A DNA stretch of 64,000 nt from Taenia hydatigena (GCA_036345935.2 JADWOT020000001.1:34943636-35007635); one strand, 5' to 3'; numbered from the stretch's first letter, positions 1 through 12,990 are shown. The notes: generated from the sequence alone by a model not told the origin. Numbers and translations are program-made.

Positions 1-1121
1 AGAGCGACAGCGTAAATTAGACCTCTATTCATACGAGAGCAGAAACTGCAGATACTGCTACACTGATCGCCAATCTGAGAGGCTTTGGCCATTATATTTG
101 GGTGACAGGTAAGTGACTTCAAGTGATATGCAATCTTGGCCTGCAATTACCATAATTATTCACTTCTGTGCATTACTTTTCATGATACGACGAGCTGCTT
201 AAAAGTCATTACTGAACAAAATTAGGCGATGAATGACTACGCGCAGAGAATTAGTAAAAGGATGCGCCTTCGGTCTCCATTATACAAGTTTAAAAGCACG
301 TCAAAAAAAGGATCCGCATGAAGACAGGTTAGGCAAGTAGTAGACGGATTCTCTATATCTAATGCAAATGGTATAGTTGGTTGGAGATCCTCTGCTCCAT
401 ACAAAATGACAGAAGCAGTGAGGCCACTAAGGCCTACTTTGTTCCTCGTAGAAATGTTTCACGCCCAGCTTCGCTAGGTAGGGAATGAGAGGTCGTGGGT
501 CGAACGCTGAGCTACCGCGGTCGACGGTGACAGCGCCGATTTCGAAGGAGGGCTAGTCGGGACGCCGCAGACACTTCCTGGTAGGCATGCATACAGTGCA
601 GCGAAGAGGGACCATCCTTCCCTCCGACAGACAAACTAGCATCCGATATTCCGGATGGACCATGTCAAAGTCCTTGATGGTCTAGAATCAACGGACCAAT
701 CAGGATAACTTCCGTGCTCTTATTTTTCGAAATGAATTGGGTAGTATATAGGATCAAAACTAAAAGAAGACGTCATTAACGACAAAAGCTATTAGTCTAA
801 TTCAACAAATTATCCGTAGAGTTGTTTGAAGGGACGCCGCCACATTGTCCTTTCGCTCCTCCTATTTACTCTTAGGCAGGCTGTACCGCGGCCTTAGGTT
901 AATGAGGATGAAATATATGGTACCCTGAATCCCTTAGGATCTTCATAATTTGACCTTTCTGCTGCGCTATTGCAGGAGGTAGACTGGGGCCTCTTGTAGA
1001 TGATATGGAAAGTAGATTCATTGTTAGCGTGGCTATTGTTTTCCTGTTGGACGTTGTTTTTACGCTTTGCATGAGATTTTTAACAGACCTATTTAACAGT
1101 TGGGGTCAAACTCGGTGATGT
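1..1121. other. No gene seen
   Basis: No frame is convincing and no second copy was noticed. A short stretch at 503-528 has tRNA-like words on both strands but no foldable tRNA. Confidence 0.5.
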
Positions 1122-1345
1122 CGACGATGAACATCGGAACATGACCTCTTACTAGTGCTCGTTTGTCAACAAGCCTCATTCACCATCACGGTCGCCATCA
1201 TCGTGGTAGTAGCCACCGCCATCAGCCAGTTTGATCAAAATTTGAAGTATTACTGCGTGATTTGTGCAAGCACCGACCAGTCTACCTTGTCCAGTTTCCG
1301 AGATGCAATTTCAAACATTTGACACCAGAGGCTGTTCAGTGCTGG
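1122..1345. repeat. Inverted repeat with 4,175-4,392
   Basis: About 220 bases match the reverse complement of 4,175-4,392 at roughly 80 %. Shared stretches include TTGACACCAGAGGCTGTTCA. Confidence 0.75.
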
Positions 1346-1829
1346 CCATCAAAGCAGCAAATGTTGGGCCGTGTACCACCCAGTGAGGTGATGCTTAGTG
1401 GAATGCCACGAAATCTTGTGGCTATTAATTTAGTGAATGCAATGATTCCACAATTTGCTAACCTATGCATTTAAATCTATGAGCACTTTGCTATGGGCTC
1501 TTCTCCTCTCCAGCTGCAAATCGTATCAACCCACTTTCTCCCATGTTGCTTCTTTTGCCATTTGCTCTCCTCACCTCAGTCTATCGCTTACTCTCACAAC
1601 ATGACTACCAAATACACCTTAAATCTAATTAAGAGTCAAAAGGAAGCTTTTATTTAGCATAGTACCAATTGCTGGATTTGTTGCATTCTGTCCATGTTTA
1701 CTGAGGCCATCTGGACCTCTGACCCTACCTTGCCTAGGTCGCGCACAGCGACTCACATCGCCTTCCTGACCACTAGCCCTCACCACTCTTTTTATCTCTG
1801 AGTTGTCGTTTTGCCACCTAATTATTTAC

Positions 1830-3885
1830 TAAAAGTGGCAAATCGGAAGCCATTTCGGCACATCGGCACATTTGCACTACATGTGCTTGACGAAGTAGTC
1901 CTTAATGGTGGACGAGAAGCTGTCTGCTCTAAATCCACTCGTTTTGGGTTAACAAAGGCTGCAAATTGAATTGATGGGGAATGGTCCTTTGTGGTCAGAG
2001 ATCTTCGGGTACGGGCATGAAGGCGTAAACAAACCAGCAAATCCATAGAAATGCGTGACAGACTCGACATTCATTCCCTTAGAAAGGGTAGAGTGAGAGC
2101 GGTCAGCAAGCAGACTTCATTTGTACTGACGCAGCCCGGTAGACCAATTATCATCATGCAAAAGAATCCAAACAGTTCCATTTGTCTTTCAATGCCAACT
2201 TTACAGACATAAGGCACATAGGTCAGGATGTTAATTTTAGGCAAACGCCCAAAAGGAAAAGCTGGTCATGCACTAGATCCGACCCGAACTACTGCGGTCA
2301 CCACGTGAGAGAAATGCAGGTATGCAAGCGCCTCGTGATTCGTGACTAGGCAGTCATAAATTATGACAGAGTTCGTACATGGTGGCACCACATCCCACAA
2401 ACTAGGTTCCCATAAGAGTGAATGATTGTAAGAGGAGTAGAACCACCTTGCTTCCCTTGTTACGAGTGGACTGAGAGCAAGAAGCAAGAGCTCTTCATTG
2501 TTGGCACAATAAACAGAGCAGAGCAACGACAGTTGCGCTGATTCGAGCAGTACCCTTCTCCATCGAAGGCAGATGACGACGGTCTCGTAGCATGAAGCGT
2601 GCTCGTTGAACACTTCTCGTCTAACATTGAGGACTGCTTGCTCAAGTATATCTATCGCAGATGGGCCGATGTAATGAGGCGGTTGGAGAACTGTCTCTTT
2701 TGCCACGTGACGCGGCAGCCAATCTGGTCGTTAAAAACGGCGGAGAAGCGTGCGTGTCAGCGAATCTTCCACCCCGCGATAGCATTTGTCCTTCTGTGAG
2801 CGTGCATTATTCTCACCACTTAACCTCGTTCATGTCATCAATGATGGAGAATGGCCTCTGTCTGCACTCAATCTACTGGTTTTGGAGGAGTAAATTAAAA
2901 CCAGAAACCAATCATGAATGCCGGATGGTCAGCCATTTATCAAGCTCGCTTCCTAGTCAACCCTCTCTCTGACTGCAACACCAGCATGAAGCAGTTTGGG
3001 AGGCGCATCAATTGTTGTTGTTAACAAGATGCTGTGGGAGGCTGGATATCGCTTAAAGGATCTCACAGACGAAACACAAGAATAAGAACTGAGAACCGAG
3101 ACACAGTCTCTACACACCAGCGATACCATCGTGGGTATTGAGTTACAGTAGTCTCTACGTGCTCTTCAACGACATGCAAGAAGACGTCCACCAAAAATGC
3201 CCTTAGATGTTTCTCTGTTACTTTCACCCTTGGTGACTCATTGGCGTCCATATTATCAAAAATGTACCTACCAGAAGAAGAAAAGCAAAATCATTGATTA
3301 GATTTAGGAGGGCGGGGTGTTATGGGTTCTCGCAATTCCAGCGAACTTCGAGTCTTCCGACAAATGCTCACAGGTCAAGAGCCATCAGTAACCATCAATA
3401 CGCTTAAGTGAAACCACCCAGAACATGGACTCATATGTAGGCGCCTTCGCCGCTATCCGGTTTCCTTGCCAGCTCCCATTCACCTAGTTGCGCCTTGACT
3501 CATTTGTTAAATGAGTAACGATGACTGTCTTCAGGCCTCTATGCAATGAGTTCCTCCATTCTCGTTTGACCAAACCATCTACGTGGCCTACCAACTGCTA
3601 AACTGACTAGTTTTCAGCGCGGCTTACCCCATTACAGTGTCTACGTTCTCTGGAGGCGTTGACGTCACCCCTTTAGACCTTGATGTCTTCATGACGAAGA
3701 TGCTAGCAATGATGCGGCTCATTGTAGATGGGTGGGTTAGAACTGATGGCTGAGTATACTCGAAGAACTGAAAGCTCTTGTAGCGAAACATCAACACAAG
3801 CGCAGACGATAGTCCCAAGATCTGAGGTAAAATTCTTGCCATCCTTCCACTTCGATCACCTTCACAGTGGAAAGTTGTGAAGATC
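1830..3885. repeat. ~2 kb block, inverted copy at 46.5-48.44 kb
   Basis: Continuous homology by eye of about 85 %. Shared plus-strand frames here include NLVVKNGGEACVSANLPP, SVTFTLGDSLAS and VFRQMLTGQEPSVTIN, and a last frame starting after an ATTACAG acceptor (STFSGGVDVTPLDLDVFMTK) and ending SEVKFLPSFHFD...KL-stop in both copies. Frames are broken and substitutions look neutral, so this is probably an unidentified decayed gene. Confidence 0.8.
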
Positions 3886-4174
3886 AAAGAAGAGGCATGG
3901 GAGAAAATGGGATGCTGCGTAGATTTAAATGCATGGATTCGCAAGCTGTGGGATTATTACATTCACTAAATTGATGGCCACAAGATTTAGTGTTCCTCTA
4001 CAAATCGTCATCTTGCTGGCGACTTGTCGAGTTTGCCCAAGTCGTTGTCATCTGCTTCAGTGCTAAGATTTGATTAAACCAAATTTCTGTCATCGAACAG
4101 CACTTCTTTTGCTAAATCGAAGCTATAAAGTAAAAAAAGGGTGTGATGCCTTACCCTACACTCGTAAAATTAGC

Positions 4175-4392
4175 ACTGAACAGCCTCTGGTGTCAAATAT
4201 TTGGAATTACATCTCGGAAACTTGGCAAGGTTGACTGGTCAGTGTTTGCACAACTCGCGCAGTAACACTTCAAATTCTGACCAAACTGTCTGACGATGGT
4301 GGCCACTACCAAGATGGTGGCCACCGTGGAGGCAATTGAGGCTTGTTGAGAAACGAGCACTAGTAAGATGTCAGGCTCCTGTGTTCATCGTC
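4175..4392. repeat. Inverted repeat with 1,122-1,345
   Basis: Reverse partner of 1,122-1,345. Together they flank the 1.83-3.89 kb block that is copied at 46.5-48.4 kb. Confidence 0.75.
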
Positions 4393-4559
4393 ACCGTCGC
4401 TGAGATTGCTGCAGCTGCTGGAGAGTTGATGAGTAAGGACACGCTTTCAACTGTCAAATGGATCCACCAGTTTTGGCACGCTTGCCTTGCTAAACCATTC
4501 TCGCAGTCAGGCGATTAGCGTTCTAAAGACATGCTTCTCGTTAAGGAAGGGAACTAAAC

Positions 4560-5690
4560 TCATAATGGCAAAGATGACTTCCAAGGAGCGTAAGGCTACT
4601 TTCGTTCCCTTGCGACGAGTAAAGTAAGTAACTGAAGGCCAAGGAGGAGAAGATAAACGCAAAATTCATTGTGCACACTTCTACGGATAAGTTGTTAAAC
4701 TTATGACCTTGAAGATGGGAATGGGGTGCAAGGAGCAGCCTCATGTTTCCTCAATTCGGAAAAAGGTCGTTTAAAAGAGGCTTCAGCGAGGTGCTTTATC
4801 TCCATATTGCAACTTATTTGTACTGAGTGATTACCCTGTCACGATGCAAGAGTTGTCAGCTCATCTGGGTTTTTCACATGCCGCCAAACCCATCGTTATG
4901 CATTCACACATTGTGACTGCAACGCTTAAGGTCAGGTCTAACCTGTGGCCCACACACATTCAGGCATCGACTACGCGCTAACTGGTTGACTAATTTGTCA
5001 TTCGTTCGTGATACTGTCAAATCACTGCCAAAGGATTCCAATCTTTTAGTTAGATGGGAATGGGCGTATTAGGCTATGGCTAGTATGTACGGTGGCAGCT
5101 GCCAGTGGATGGTTCTAAGCGATGATTGAACAAAGCAACCGAAGAAATACACCACTTTCTCCCCTACTTGACAGCTATGAGCAGCTGCAAGGCGTCAACG
5201 GGATTGCAGGGAGCTTCTCATGACGCGCTCAAACCCCACGAGGAGACATTGATAAGATCGCATGCCTTAACGGTGTGCGATGTCTTACTAACCACAAGCC
5301 TAGTTATGGCATCAACTGGCCGAGGTACAAAGTTCCGGTCTTGCGTTTGGCTGTACAAAGGGCAAATTATGGTCATGCATCAGTGGACTTGACTTTTCAA
5401 AGGCACATCTACCAGTCCCAATAAATTTTAGGCCTCGCCCAACTTTGTCTTTACAACAGTCCAGTCGGCTTTACTATCGCATTCGTCACGCCTACTTCTT
5501 GCAAGTTTGATGTCTGCAGAGGTGTCCTTCTGACTAAGCAAGTCCTCGAGTTTTCCCACTTCTTTGCACGTCGGATTTTACTGTTTTGAGTTGCTGTCTC
5601 TGCCTTTTTCTGAGTTACCACTGTTTGCGATAGTTGGTTAACGTGATAGCTGGTTTAGTCCAACGGGTTGGAAGATAAATGAGCAGTTGG
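4560..5690. repeat. ~1.1 kb block, direct copy at 50.7-51.95 kb
   Basis: Shared plus-strand frames include SAHLGFSHAAKPIVMHSHIV with TATLKVRSNLWPTH, and TGLQGASHDALK with CDVLLTTSLVMAS ending MVMHQWT-stop. Part of it (about 5,000-5,690) is also present, inverted, at 45,890-46,440. The frames are interrupted differently in each copy. No family recognised. Confidence 0.75.
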
Positions 5691-6390
5691 TGATCAGAAG
5701 AGATGAAGATGAGCAGTATGAGTGCCCTCAATGTAAGTGCTTTAATTTAAAAGAAGCTGTAGTATTTGAAGCAACTTCTAAGCATCTGCCTATCTTTCCT
5801 CTTTTACTAAAGACGGAAAACTACGTGTGCCACATTAAACGCATCGCACTCAGCAAGGGACATTCCGACCTTGTTGCGGTCTCCTTTCCACAGTCTAGTT
5901 ACTTTAGTCACGATCCGCACACACATCTGTCCTTCCGTGCAAGTACACTAGTGAGCTGAAGAATGGGCGGACACTGGAAGACGCTCCGCAGATGAATCCC
6001 TTGTCTTCTATATATGTGTGGCTACATAGCTGGCACATCGATCGTCGAGGCGAAGATGACATGACTCTGTCGCAGAGAAATTGTCGATTTCTGACAACTC
6101 CAACTAACCATCGGAAAGGTGGTACACATCTACGCCAACTTTACACATTACGCCACTTGCTAGTACGTTCGATCCTGGCTCAAGATGAACTACAAGCCTA
6201 AATATTTGCCTTCCTCCCTCGTCCCACTTGAGAGGCGTACTTGGCTCTCTATAGAGGAGTGGGATTGCAGTCAACCCACGCAGGAGGCTAAAGAGCACTC
6301 GTTGATCACACCTCGCCAAGATGAAAAGAACACTCAGCTTCCATCCTCTGAGACTCTGGCATATGCCTTGGACTAAAGGAGGAGGTGTGC
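5640..6390. repeat. Block copied at 44.1-44.76 kb (direct) and 44.9-45.25 kb (inverted)
   Basis: The plus strand carries EHSLITPRQDEKNTQLPSSE then TLAYALD. The minus strand carries FRLVVH, GVM and VGVDVYHLS (6,104-6,319). Both frames reappear in the copies, so this short stretch holds conserved frames on both strands. Confidence 0.7.
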
Positions 6391-6399
6391 CTCCTTCAA

Positions 6400-7985
6400 T
6401 TTACCTAACACCTCTAAGGTTACCCTCGAACAGTCACGTCCTTGTATTTTCAGCCAGTTCTACTGAAGACTAAAGCGCGAAGTGGAATCTAATTTCAAAT
6501 ATCTGGAATATCCATCTTGAAATCTCGGCAAGTGAGAGAGGAGTGAATGTTACTAGCACATCCGAACAATGGCATGGAGCAGAATCTTCTCCCTTTATTA
6601 ACCAATGTCATAATGTAGCGGTGTGGACCAGTGAGACGTCAGAGACTCCCACGATATACCTTCTGTCAACTCATTTTACGCAGTCACGTATTCATCCCAC
6701 GTCCACCCTTAAAGAGTTCAGTTACAGTCTTGAAGAAGTCACTACTGCCAACTGGCGTGTGTGCATCACTAATATCAATTGCACTATTCGGAGTCCCTCG
6801 TTGACTTACAGATATGTGGTTCAATAGGCTGGTCGAGTCGATAACAAACTGACTGTAGGGCGTGACTGTGGCTCCGGGTTAACCAGCAGCTACTTAGCCC
6901 CATGATTCACTAACGGCTACCACCTGCCTCTTTTGCCTATTTAGTACACCTGCCATGCTCTCAACAAGCTTCCAGCCAACCAGCTAGACCCGATTACAAC
7001 CAAGTGAGAAAGGAAGCAAATTTTTAAATTAGCTGCTGCATAACTTGTTGAATGACTGACTAGTTTATCAAATAACCAAACTATCATTTAACTGATGAAT
7101 AAGTCCAAAGAGACTTATCCCTTGGCATGGGTTGATGATTATGGTGATTAAATAGCAATTGACAACTTAGATGGACAATGCTCTCTACAAGAGTTCGTTG
7201 GGGTTTCACACAACCTGCCATTCAGTTGCACAAATTGCTGAGTGCGTGACTGGCCAAAGCAGCAGGCCAACTGAAAATCCGCCTAACCAACAGCTTGCGA
7301 CTGTGTTACTTTGTCAATGTTCTCTGGAGTGCGTCGATACCATCAATGAAATTTGGAACTGGAGATTCGCTCATCTTACCTCCCAATGGTGACGAAGTTG
7401 TATACCATGAATTCCTTAATTCGACTTATACGCCCGACACAACCGTGGCTTATTGTAGTCCAATGAATAACTTATCGTAGAGACGAACTCAATGTAAGCC
7501 ATTGTCTCCTCTTCCTGTCTCGAGGCTTCCGTCTTAATTACTTGATACCCTCTGTTAGGCAAATCTTTCCTTGGTGAAGACCAAATGCTTTTGGGATAGA
7601 GGCTTCAATGCTGCATTTTCCGACTAGTTTGCACTGATATGAAAATGTCATTCCCCTTGTCAACATCCGAGAGTTTAGTGCTGAATTGACCGTAGGTAGC
7701 TGTACTACTGAGAGGCCGACTGCTCATAATAATACGACCAGACACTACCTCAAAAGCTGCTTAAATGTAGAGGTGAAATCCTTCAAAGGTTGTTGGTGGG
7801 TTGAGAAGCCGCTGGATAATTAATTCAACCCGAGGTAATCACTCCTTTGTGTCTATGTCTATGCTGGCTGACTAAACACCTTTGTCTGGTTTGTCACAGA
7901 CTTCATTCCGACGACCCCATGGGAGGTCTGAAGTCATCGAATACGAGGGCATTTGGCTAATGGGAGAGGTAGACGGTTCGATGCA
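6400..7985. other. No gene seen
   Basis: Only short frames. The part around 6,840-7,000 shows loose similarity to 8,500-8,650, consistent with further old duplication. Confidence 0.4.
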
Positions 7986-7989
7986 TTGT

Positions 7990-8130
7990 AATTACTTCCT
8001 GATTTGGACATCAATCACATCGACATTTATTCCATTCAGTGGAATGTCGCCTGGCCTTTTACCTCCTTGTGGTAGCTGGCATGATTCGAAGGCCAAACAA
8101 TGAGTCTTGCAACTGTTGAGGAGCGGATTG
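7990..8130. repeat. Short repeat shared with 20.0-20.12 and 58.64-58.8 kb
   Basis: All three carry a form of CC(T/G)TGTGGTAG(C/T)TG(G/T)CATGA. In the 20.0 kb and 62.4 kb copies this lies next to the Cys-rich candidate exon, so the 8.0 and 58.7 kb copies may be remnants of that block. Confidence 0.5.
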
Positions 8131-8139
8131 TATTCAATC

Positions 8140-9330
8140 CACAATTTTAATGTTAGTAAGGAAAAATAAACCTTAGTGCATCAGCAGCTCTACACTTTCA
8201 TGCTTATGAACACGAGACGACGCGCTCTGCTCCGTCTCATTGTTCTCTTTCTCCCTCATTCTCCGATACGACGTCTTCTCGTCTGCTTCCTCATTTTCCC
8301 ATTCACCTTGGTAATACGCCCTCTACTCAACTTTTTCCATCCTATCTTTGTTCACTGTAACCATTTGGTCCTCTCTGTTACGAGCAGTCAAACCATCCAC
8401 CTGACAAACAGACATGATGGGGCTCATCCTCTGGCACTGTAGGAGGTCAGCAGCTATTCAACACCACCTACGCTATCAGGGGCGCTTGGACAGACCATCA
8501 CGTCAAATGGTTGATAGTGTCCATTACAATCTAATAGTTGGGCGTGACTGCGGCTTCTAATTGATAGTCTCATTACTTGCTTTACTTGGCTACCCAATGA
8601 GCATATTAGGCTCTCAACAACCCACTAGCCAGTCAGCCGCCTCGGTGTGTTTACTTTATAGGCGGAAGTGGGTTCGCTCCTCTCATCCCAATGGATCTCA
8701 TTCCCACTGGAGTGTCTCTCCAAGGGTACTACGAGGACAAAATCTGTGTACGTGGTCTTGTAGGTCTTTGACGTTAGCGTAGCCCCAAACACAGAAACAT
8801 CGTCGGCATCTATAGCTAAAAAAGCCGGATTACTTTAAGTCGTCTTCTTCCACATTTCCGCATGAGCCCTTCGGGTGCTAGCACTTATGCTAGATTGTGT
8901 GACACTATTCACCCGAGTGGTAGGGCCCCACCACAACTCCCGAAACTGTGTTTGGTGTCAAACCATAACGACTCGAGACTGTTATGATAGGAGTAGAGTG
9001 GATCGCCCGTGTCCGACCTCCTACAATAACTTACAGATCCTGAGATGCTGATGTGGTCCTCGCTAGAAAGTACTTTAGAGGCTGTATCCACACCCACTTA
9101 CTGTTTTCTCCTCACACTTATTCGACTAATTTTTATCGTCCCTTACAGACTTTGAAAGCTAGTTTTGCCTATTTTCTGGTCTACTTTAGCCCACACACAT
9201 TCGATTTTCACCTGAGCAACCGAACTCGCTAATCATCCTCCCCCTCACTGTACTAAACGATACCCAAGTAACATGCATGCTTCTTTACACTGAGCAACGG
9301 ATCTTTCAACACAACTTCTGCATAGCATCG
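8140..9330. other. No gene seen
   Basis: A TC-rich stretch from 8,200 to 8,400 encodes a leucine-rich frame by composition alone. No splice-bounded exon was found. Confidence 0.4.
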
Positions 9331-9335
9331 GCATC

Positions 9336-10500
9336 ATGACAAGGCGTCAGCAATACACAACAAGTAAAGCCACGGTCTCAACTCACACCGTTCCAGTTTG
9401 TGCAACTAATGCGCGTGCCTTTAGTATACTTCACGAGAACGATTTACTGGCTGACGAGGTCCAGATCCCTCCCACACAACACCTCTTAATCGACAGCCAG
9501 TGTGGTGACCATTGCGTTGCCATCCACTATGCAGTGTCCTTCAGACAACGCGACTGCCACAGTCTCGAAGAATCAGAGCTGAATGTTCGCTTTGTTTATC
9601 GTCACGTGGTGTGATTAGCGGGTCTTCTTCGTCCTCCTCTGCAAAACCACTGTACTGGCTTTGGTTAAGCAGGCGTTGACGCGCCTCCATAAGCAGCCAT
9701 ACACGTCTCTCCTCAAGGCAGGCAAGGAAAGGGAGCGATTTTTTAGCCTTACAGTCTATTTTGGGGCACCAATGCATGTGGTAACACATGAAGTGTTACT
9801 TGAGGTTGGCGTAGTGCAGCGCCATTTCTCCATGGACTTGTTGGAATTGTCTGACATCGATGACTTCCCAGCCATAGAGTCATGCCGTCTTCGCCTCAAA
9901 GATGTCAGCCGGACACCTAGCACTTAAGAGGATCCGCTGGCTTAACGATCATGTAGGAGAGCAAACTCGTCTGCACGACGTCTCTTTGTGCCTGTTAGTC
10001 ATTCACCCAGCACAGCAGACAAGTGTGCTCACTTGTTCACCTGAAAGTGTAAACCGCCCTCGACTGGAGTAGCTGGATTATGGGATGTAAGCTGCAACAA
10101 GACCGCCAATTCCCTTGCTCACCCCAGCGCGCTTTACATGGCACACGTTGTGTCCCGACTTTATATAAAAACGGAAAGGTACAGGAACACTCAAAAGGTG
10201 CTTCAAGGACTGTAGCTCATCAGGAGTAGTAATTTTGGCACTGAGCGATTCCCATCTTTAAAAAGTTTAGCTCATACTCCCCTTCTTTATCTACTTACCC
10301 GCTCCCTCATCTTGTAGTACCCTAACAAGTCCCTACCAATTCATTCATCCACACAGATACTCAATTCTTTCAAATTAAACCGATACTCACAGCTACCATT
10401 TGCATATTTAAATGAGCTACTCATCTTCTCCGACCAATTTAGCTATCCAAATGACTCCTTAACCGACCCTGCCAAATAAGGGGAAGACAGGAGTAATAAC
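9336..10500. repeat. Block shared with 38.5-38.9 kb and 44.92-45.78 kb
   Basis: The part 9,336-9,770 aligns directly with 38,515-38,905, and 9,640-10,480 aligns directly with 44,920-45,780. The frame at 9,661-9,927 ends ELSDIDDFPAIESCRLRLKD, equivalent to the 45.1 kb frame. The minus strand has EEDEEDPLITPRDD. It abuts the USP5-like pseudogene on the left, as 44.1-45.8 kb does on the right, but in a different relative orientation. Confidence 0.7.
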
Positions 10501-10744
10501 TCACAGCAGTGCACTCTCATAGAAACTATCAACACGATTTAATACTGCCCCCTCTATACTTCTTGTCAAAATTGTTGCGCTGCCTGATGCAGCATTGCTT
10601 TGTTACATCTGCCGTACCAAAGCCATCAATGCGTCTGCACTCGATTAGGCTACGTTGATTGCACCTTCCACCACTCGTTGTGCCTACATACGAATAAGCA
10701 TTAACACACTTTAGTGCTAAGCATACGCCTTCTCACGCGACAGT

Positions 10745-10850
10745 TTGTGCACGGCTTTCTCGTGTCCTCCAGTAGGCGGGCGTTAGGGACGCGCACATGC
10801 ACTACTGAAATAGCGCAAGTGGTAATGAACCACACGGCCAGATTCCTTCT
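10745..10850 (-). pseudogene. USP5-like His-box region remnant
   Basis: Read on the minus strand, TTCAISVVHVRVPNARLLED and TRKPCT resemble the USP5 C-terminal stretch [20 protein letters not shown] followed by DQKVC, with the same spacing between the two Cys residues. The catalytic His position reads Ile. The same frame is present at 43,730-43,830. This assignment is an inference from order and spacing and is weaker than the other blocks. Confidence 0.42.
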
Positions 10851-11099
10851 ATGGTTAACAACCGTTTTCTTCACGTAGGTGTTTTTAATACACGCACCAC
10901 GACTTCATTATGACCAAAGGACGTACGGCAGCAAAGCACTAGTATGCTAGGATAATCAGTCTTGTGATGGAATTTTCTGCATAAAGAGGAGGGAGAGGAA
11001 GGTAACTCATCAGGGCACCCGTATCAATGGTGACGCTGGAAGCAGTGAGACAACAAAACGTGAAGCCACAAGTGGGGTTGTTGACAACACAATCGTTCA

Positions 11100-11216
11100 A
11101 GTATTCCTTCAGCCAGTTCGATGCTGCCTCCGTGTTTGAGACTGTCGTTAGACGGACACGCAGACAGGCATTGTGTGTAAAGCTCATGCTGTGCTGCAGC
11201 TGCCCCGCCACGCTCT
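11100..11216 (-). pseudogene. USP5-like UBA domain remnant
   Basis: The minus frame reads QLQHSMSFTHNACLRVRL then TTVSNTEAASNWLKEYLND. In USP5 the first UBA domain reads QLVEMGFPMDACRKA to AEAAMNWVMSHMDD. UBA domains bind ubiquitin. The key Trp is retained here but is a TAG stop in the right copy. The frame continues open to 10,939 with no recognised content. No neat exon borders were found. Confidence 0.7.
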
Positions 11217-11683
11217 CGACTGCTGCTACCCTTGAATGCTGCCACTGTTAATCACTTATTTCACCTAGTGAATGTGATTAACCAAATCAAGCCCAGAAGA
11301 TAAAAGAAACAACATACAGCTCATGACTCATTGCTGTGGCTCTTGAGAAAAAGGGATGCCGTATCACGATTAATTACAAGGGCAACGGAAAGCACTAAGT
11401 AGAGTAAGAGGGAGAAGCGCTATCACTTTAATGAACGAAAAATGAAGAGCTCTTCATGTGACCTAAAATTTGTGCGAAGGACGGTAGAGACAAAAAATCT
11501 TTGGAAATCAGTAGGCAAAATTAGCTACTTAAATATATCAGTAGTAGCACATGCTATCCTTAATTCAAGGAACATGTTTTCAGATCAGTGGTTAGATAAT
11601 GTTTATAAAATTCAAAAGCCTATCAGAAAATCGACCGCCCAAAGCTGCCACAAACAAACGCTAAGCATAATGAAAACATCAAT

Positions 11684-11746
11684 CTTGTTTTTCCTTACTA
11701 GGCATAGCATCATCGTCAGGTTGAAGTCCAACGGCAGCACACAAAG
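11684..11746 (-). pseudogene. USP5-like remnant, GLQPDDD
   Basis: A short minus-strand frame reads CAAVGLQPDDDAMPSKEKQD then stops. USP5 has RGTGLQPGEEELPDI between the KKLDV block and the first UBA domain. Order and strand agree with the flanking USP5-like blocks. On its own the match would be too short to trust. Confidence 0.5.
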
Positions 11747-11796
11747 CATAAAAGTCTAACCACGATCCACATTGTGCACGTTCATTTACCTCAGAA

Positions 11797-11990
11797 TTTC
11801 AACCTAGCTAAAATGGTTACATTCAACTTTTGCTACAGCCAGTTCTTGCTCCGAGAACGCACGCAGAGAGTGTCGAGGAAATTTATTAAGCGGCAAAAAC
11901 GAAGTGCCGCCATCCTTTCATATGGCCGATCAGTGGTCGGAGAAATACAATTTTGCACTGTCTCCTGCACCCTTAAGCCGAGATGCAGGC
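11797..11990 (-). pseudogene. USP5-like exon, FASFP/KKLDV region (decayed)
   Basis: This is the left counterpart of 42,275-42,468. It follows a TTACATAG acceptor and reads GLHLGLR, then FCRLINF, and ends NWL-stop-QKLNVT. USP5 has TTRFASFPDY and DWVPKKLDVS here. The TAG replaces the residue before QKLNV, and the middle is frame-disturbed compared with the right copy. Confidence 0.62.
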
Positions 11991-12086
11991 CTATGTAAGT
12001 AAATTATTTTTACACAACATTTTCCAGCAGTCAGTACCTCCTAGCATTGACCTTCACCTTTCGTCACAGTGGAGCGAAATACTCAC

Positions 12087-12251
12087 ATCAATGCCGATTT
12101 TTAGGTACGCCGGCTCCTCATTCAAAGGCATCTTCGTCTTCTCTCATTCACTTTTGCGTTTCTCATGGGCTGCGATCTCGTCCGTATTCGTTGTCGCCTC
12201 TAGAGAATTCGGCGCAAAGACAATTGTCTCTACTCGTTCCTTCTCTTGAAT
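12087..12251 (-). pseudogene. USP5-like exon, lysine-rich insert
   Basis: Fifty-five codons lie in frame between a CCCAACAG acceptor and a GAT|GTGAGT donor. The text includes ATTNTDEIAAHEKRKSE and, after a TGA at 12,144-12,146, EKTKMPLNEEP. It matches the USP5 region AALNKEELLEYEEKKRQ followed by EEEKMALPEL. The same exon in the right copy (from 42,073) is open at this TGA but breaks later. An intact splice frame with one nonsense codon argues for recent loss. Confidence 0.7.
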
Positions 12252-12653
12252 CTGTTGGGAAGAGGACGTTACATAGGTTGCTGAATCCAGAGTGCAATGT
12301 TGAAAGCAATCAGAGTGGGTGGTTGAGGGGATAAGTGGACGAGATGGTTCGTTGGAGTAGGTAGGGAGAGAGAATGTGGTAGATGAAGGGCATTATGCCC
12401 AAGACCGCCAGACGCAATAAAGAGTCCACATAAACGCAAAGATAAGCAGGCCGAAGAGTGCATCGTAAATGGTTGGTTTATTTGGTGAGTACATGAATGC
12501 AGTCCAGGTGGATGAGTGAAGAGGCAAGGAAGTAAAGCTTTGAACGGACTGTAGAAGGGATGCATGACAAGGCAGATGAATTAATGCATAGACGATGAAG
12601 TCTTATTCGTAAAAAAACTCAAGACATGTAGGCGGAGCAAGAGATGAATGAAC

Positions 12654-12865
12654 CTTCCCAGTCAAGCCACATTGAATGTGGTCCTCCACTGCAAAATCAA
12701 GCGAGTGCAGGGAGAAAGGAGTGTCAATCGTCGAATGTTCACCCATCTCATGTTCCACTAGGTTAAAGAGGTGGATTAGGGACTCCTGCACATCCTGCTG
12801 CTGCTTGCTCGCAAAATCCGCATTCGTACGGCCCATGAGGTGACAAAACATCCATGGACAGATGC
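12654..12865 (-). pseudogene. USP5-like exon, QQD block
   Basis: The exon begins after a GACTACAG acceptor and reads ICPWMFCHLMGRTNADFASK, then QQQDVQESLIHLFNLVEHE. In USP5 the matching stretch is IAPRMFKALIGKGHPEFS followed by QQDAQEFFLHLINMVER, a conserved landmark of the USP fold. It continues to DFAVEDHIQCGLTGKV, matching EEKIKCLATEKV. The 3' end near 12,654 would use a poor donor (AAG|GTTCAT). If it is not used, the frame reads on into unrelated residues and stops at 12,603. Confidence 0.75.
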
Positions 12866-12990
12866 CTGTAGTCAAGCCGAGTGAATTTGAAATGAGTGAA
12901 TAAACAATCAGTTCAGGTTAGATTGAACAGATAGGGAGTGCATGGACTGGCAAATAATTCTAGGACGAATGGGTGGATAGAGAAGCTCAC

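Noticed and set aside
500..530. tRNA-like words (GTCGTGGGTCGAAC and, on the other strand, GGTAGCTCAGCG)
   Set aside because: They lie on opposite strands and a few bases apart; no cloverleaf can be folded and the A and B boxes are not correctly spaced.
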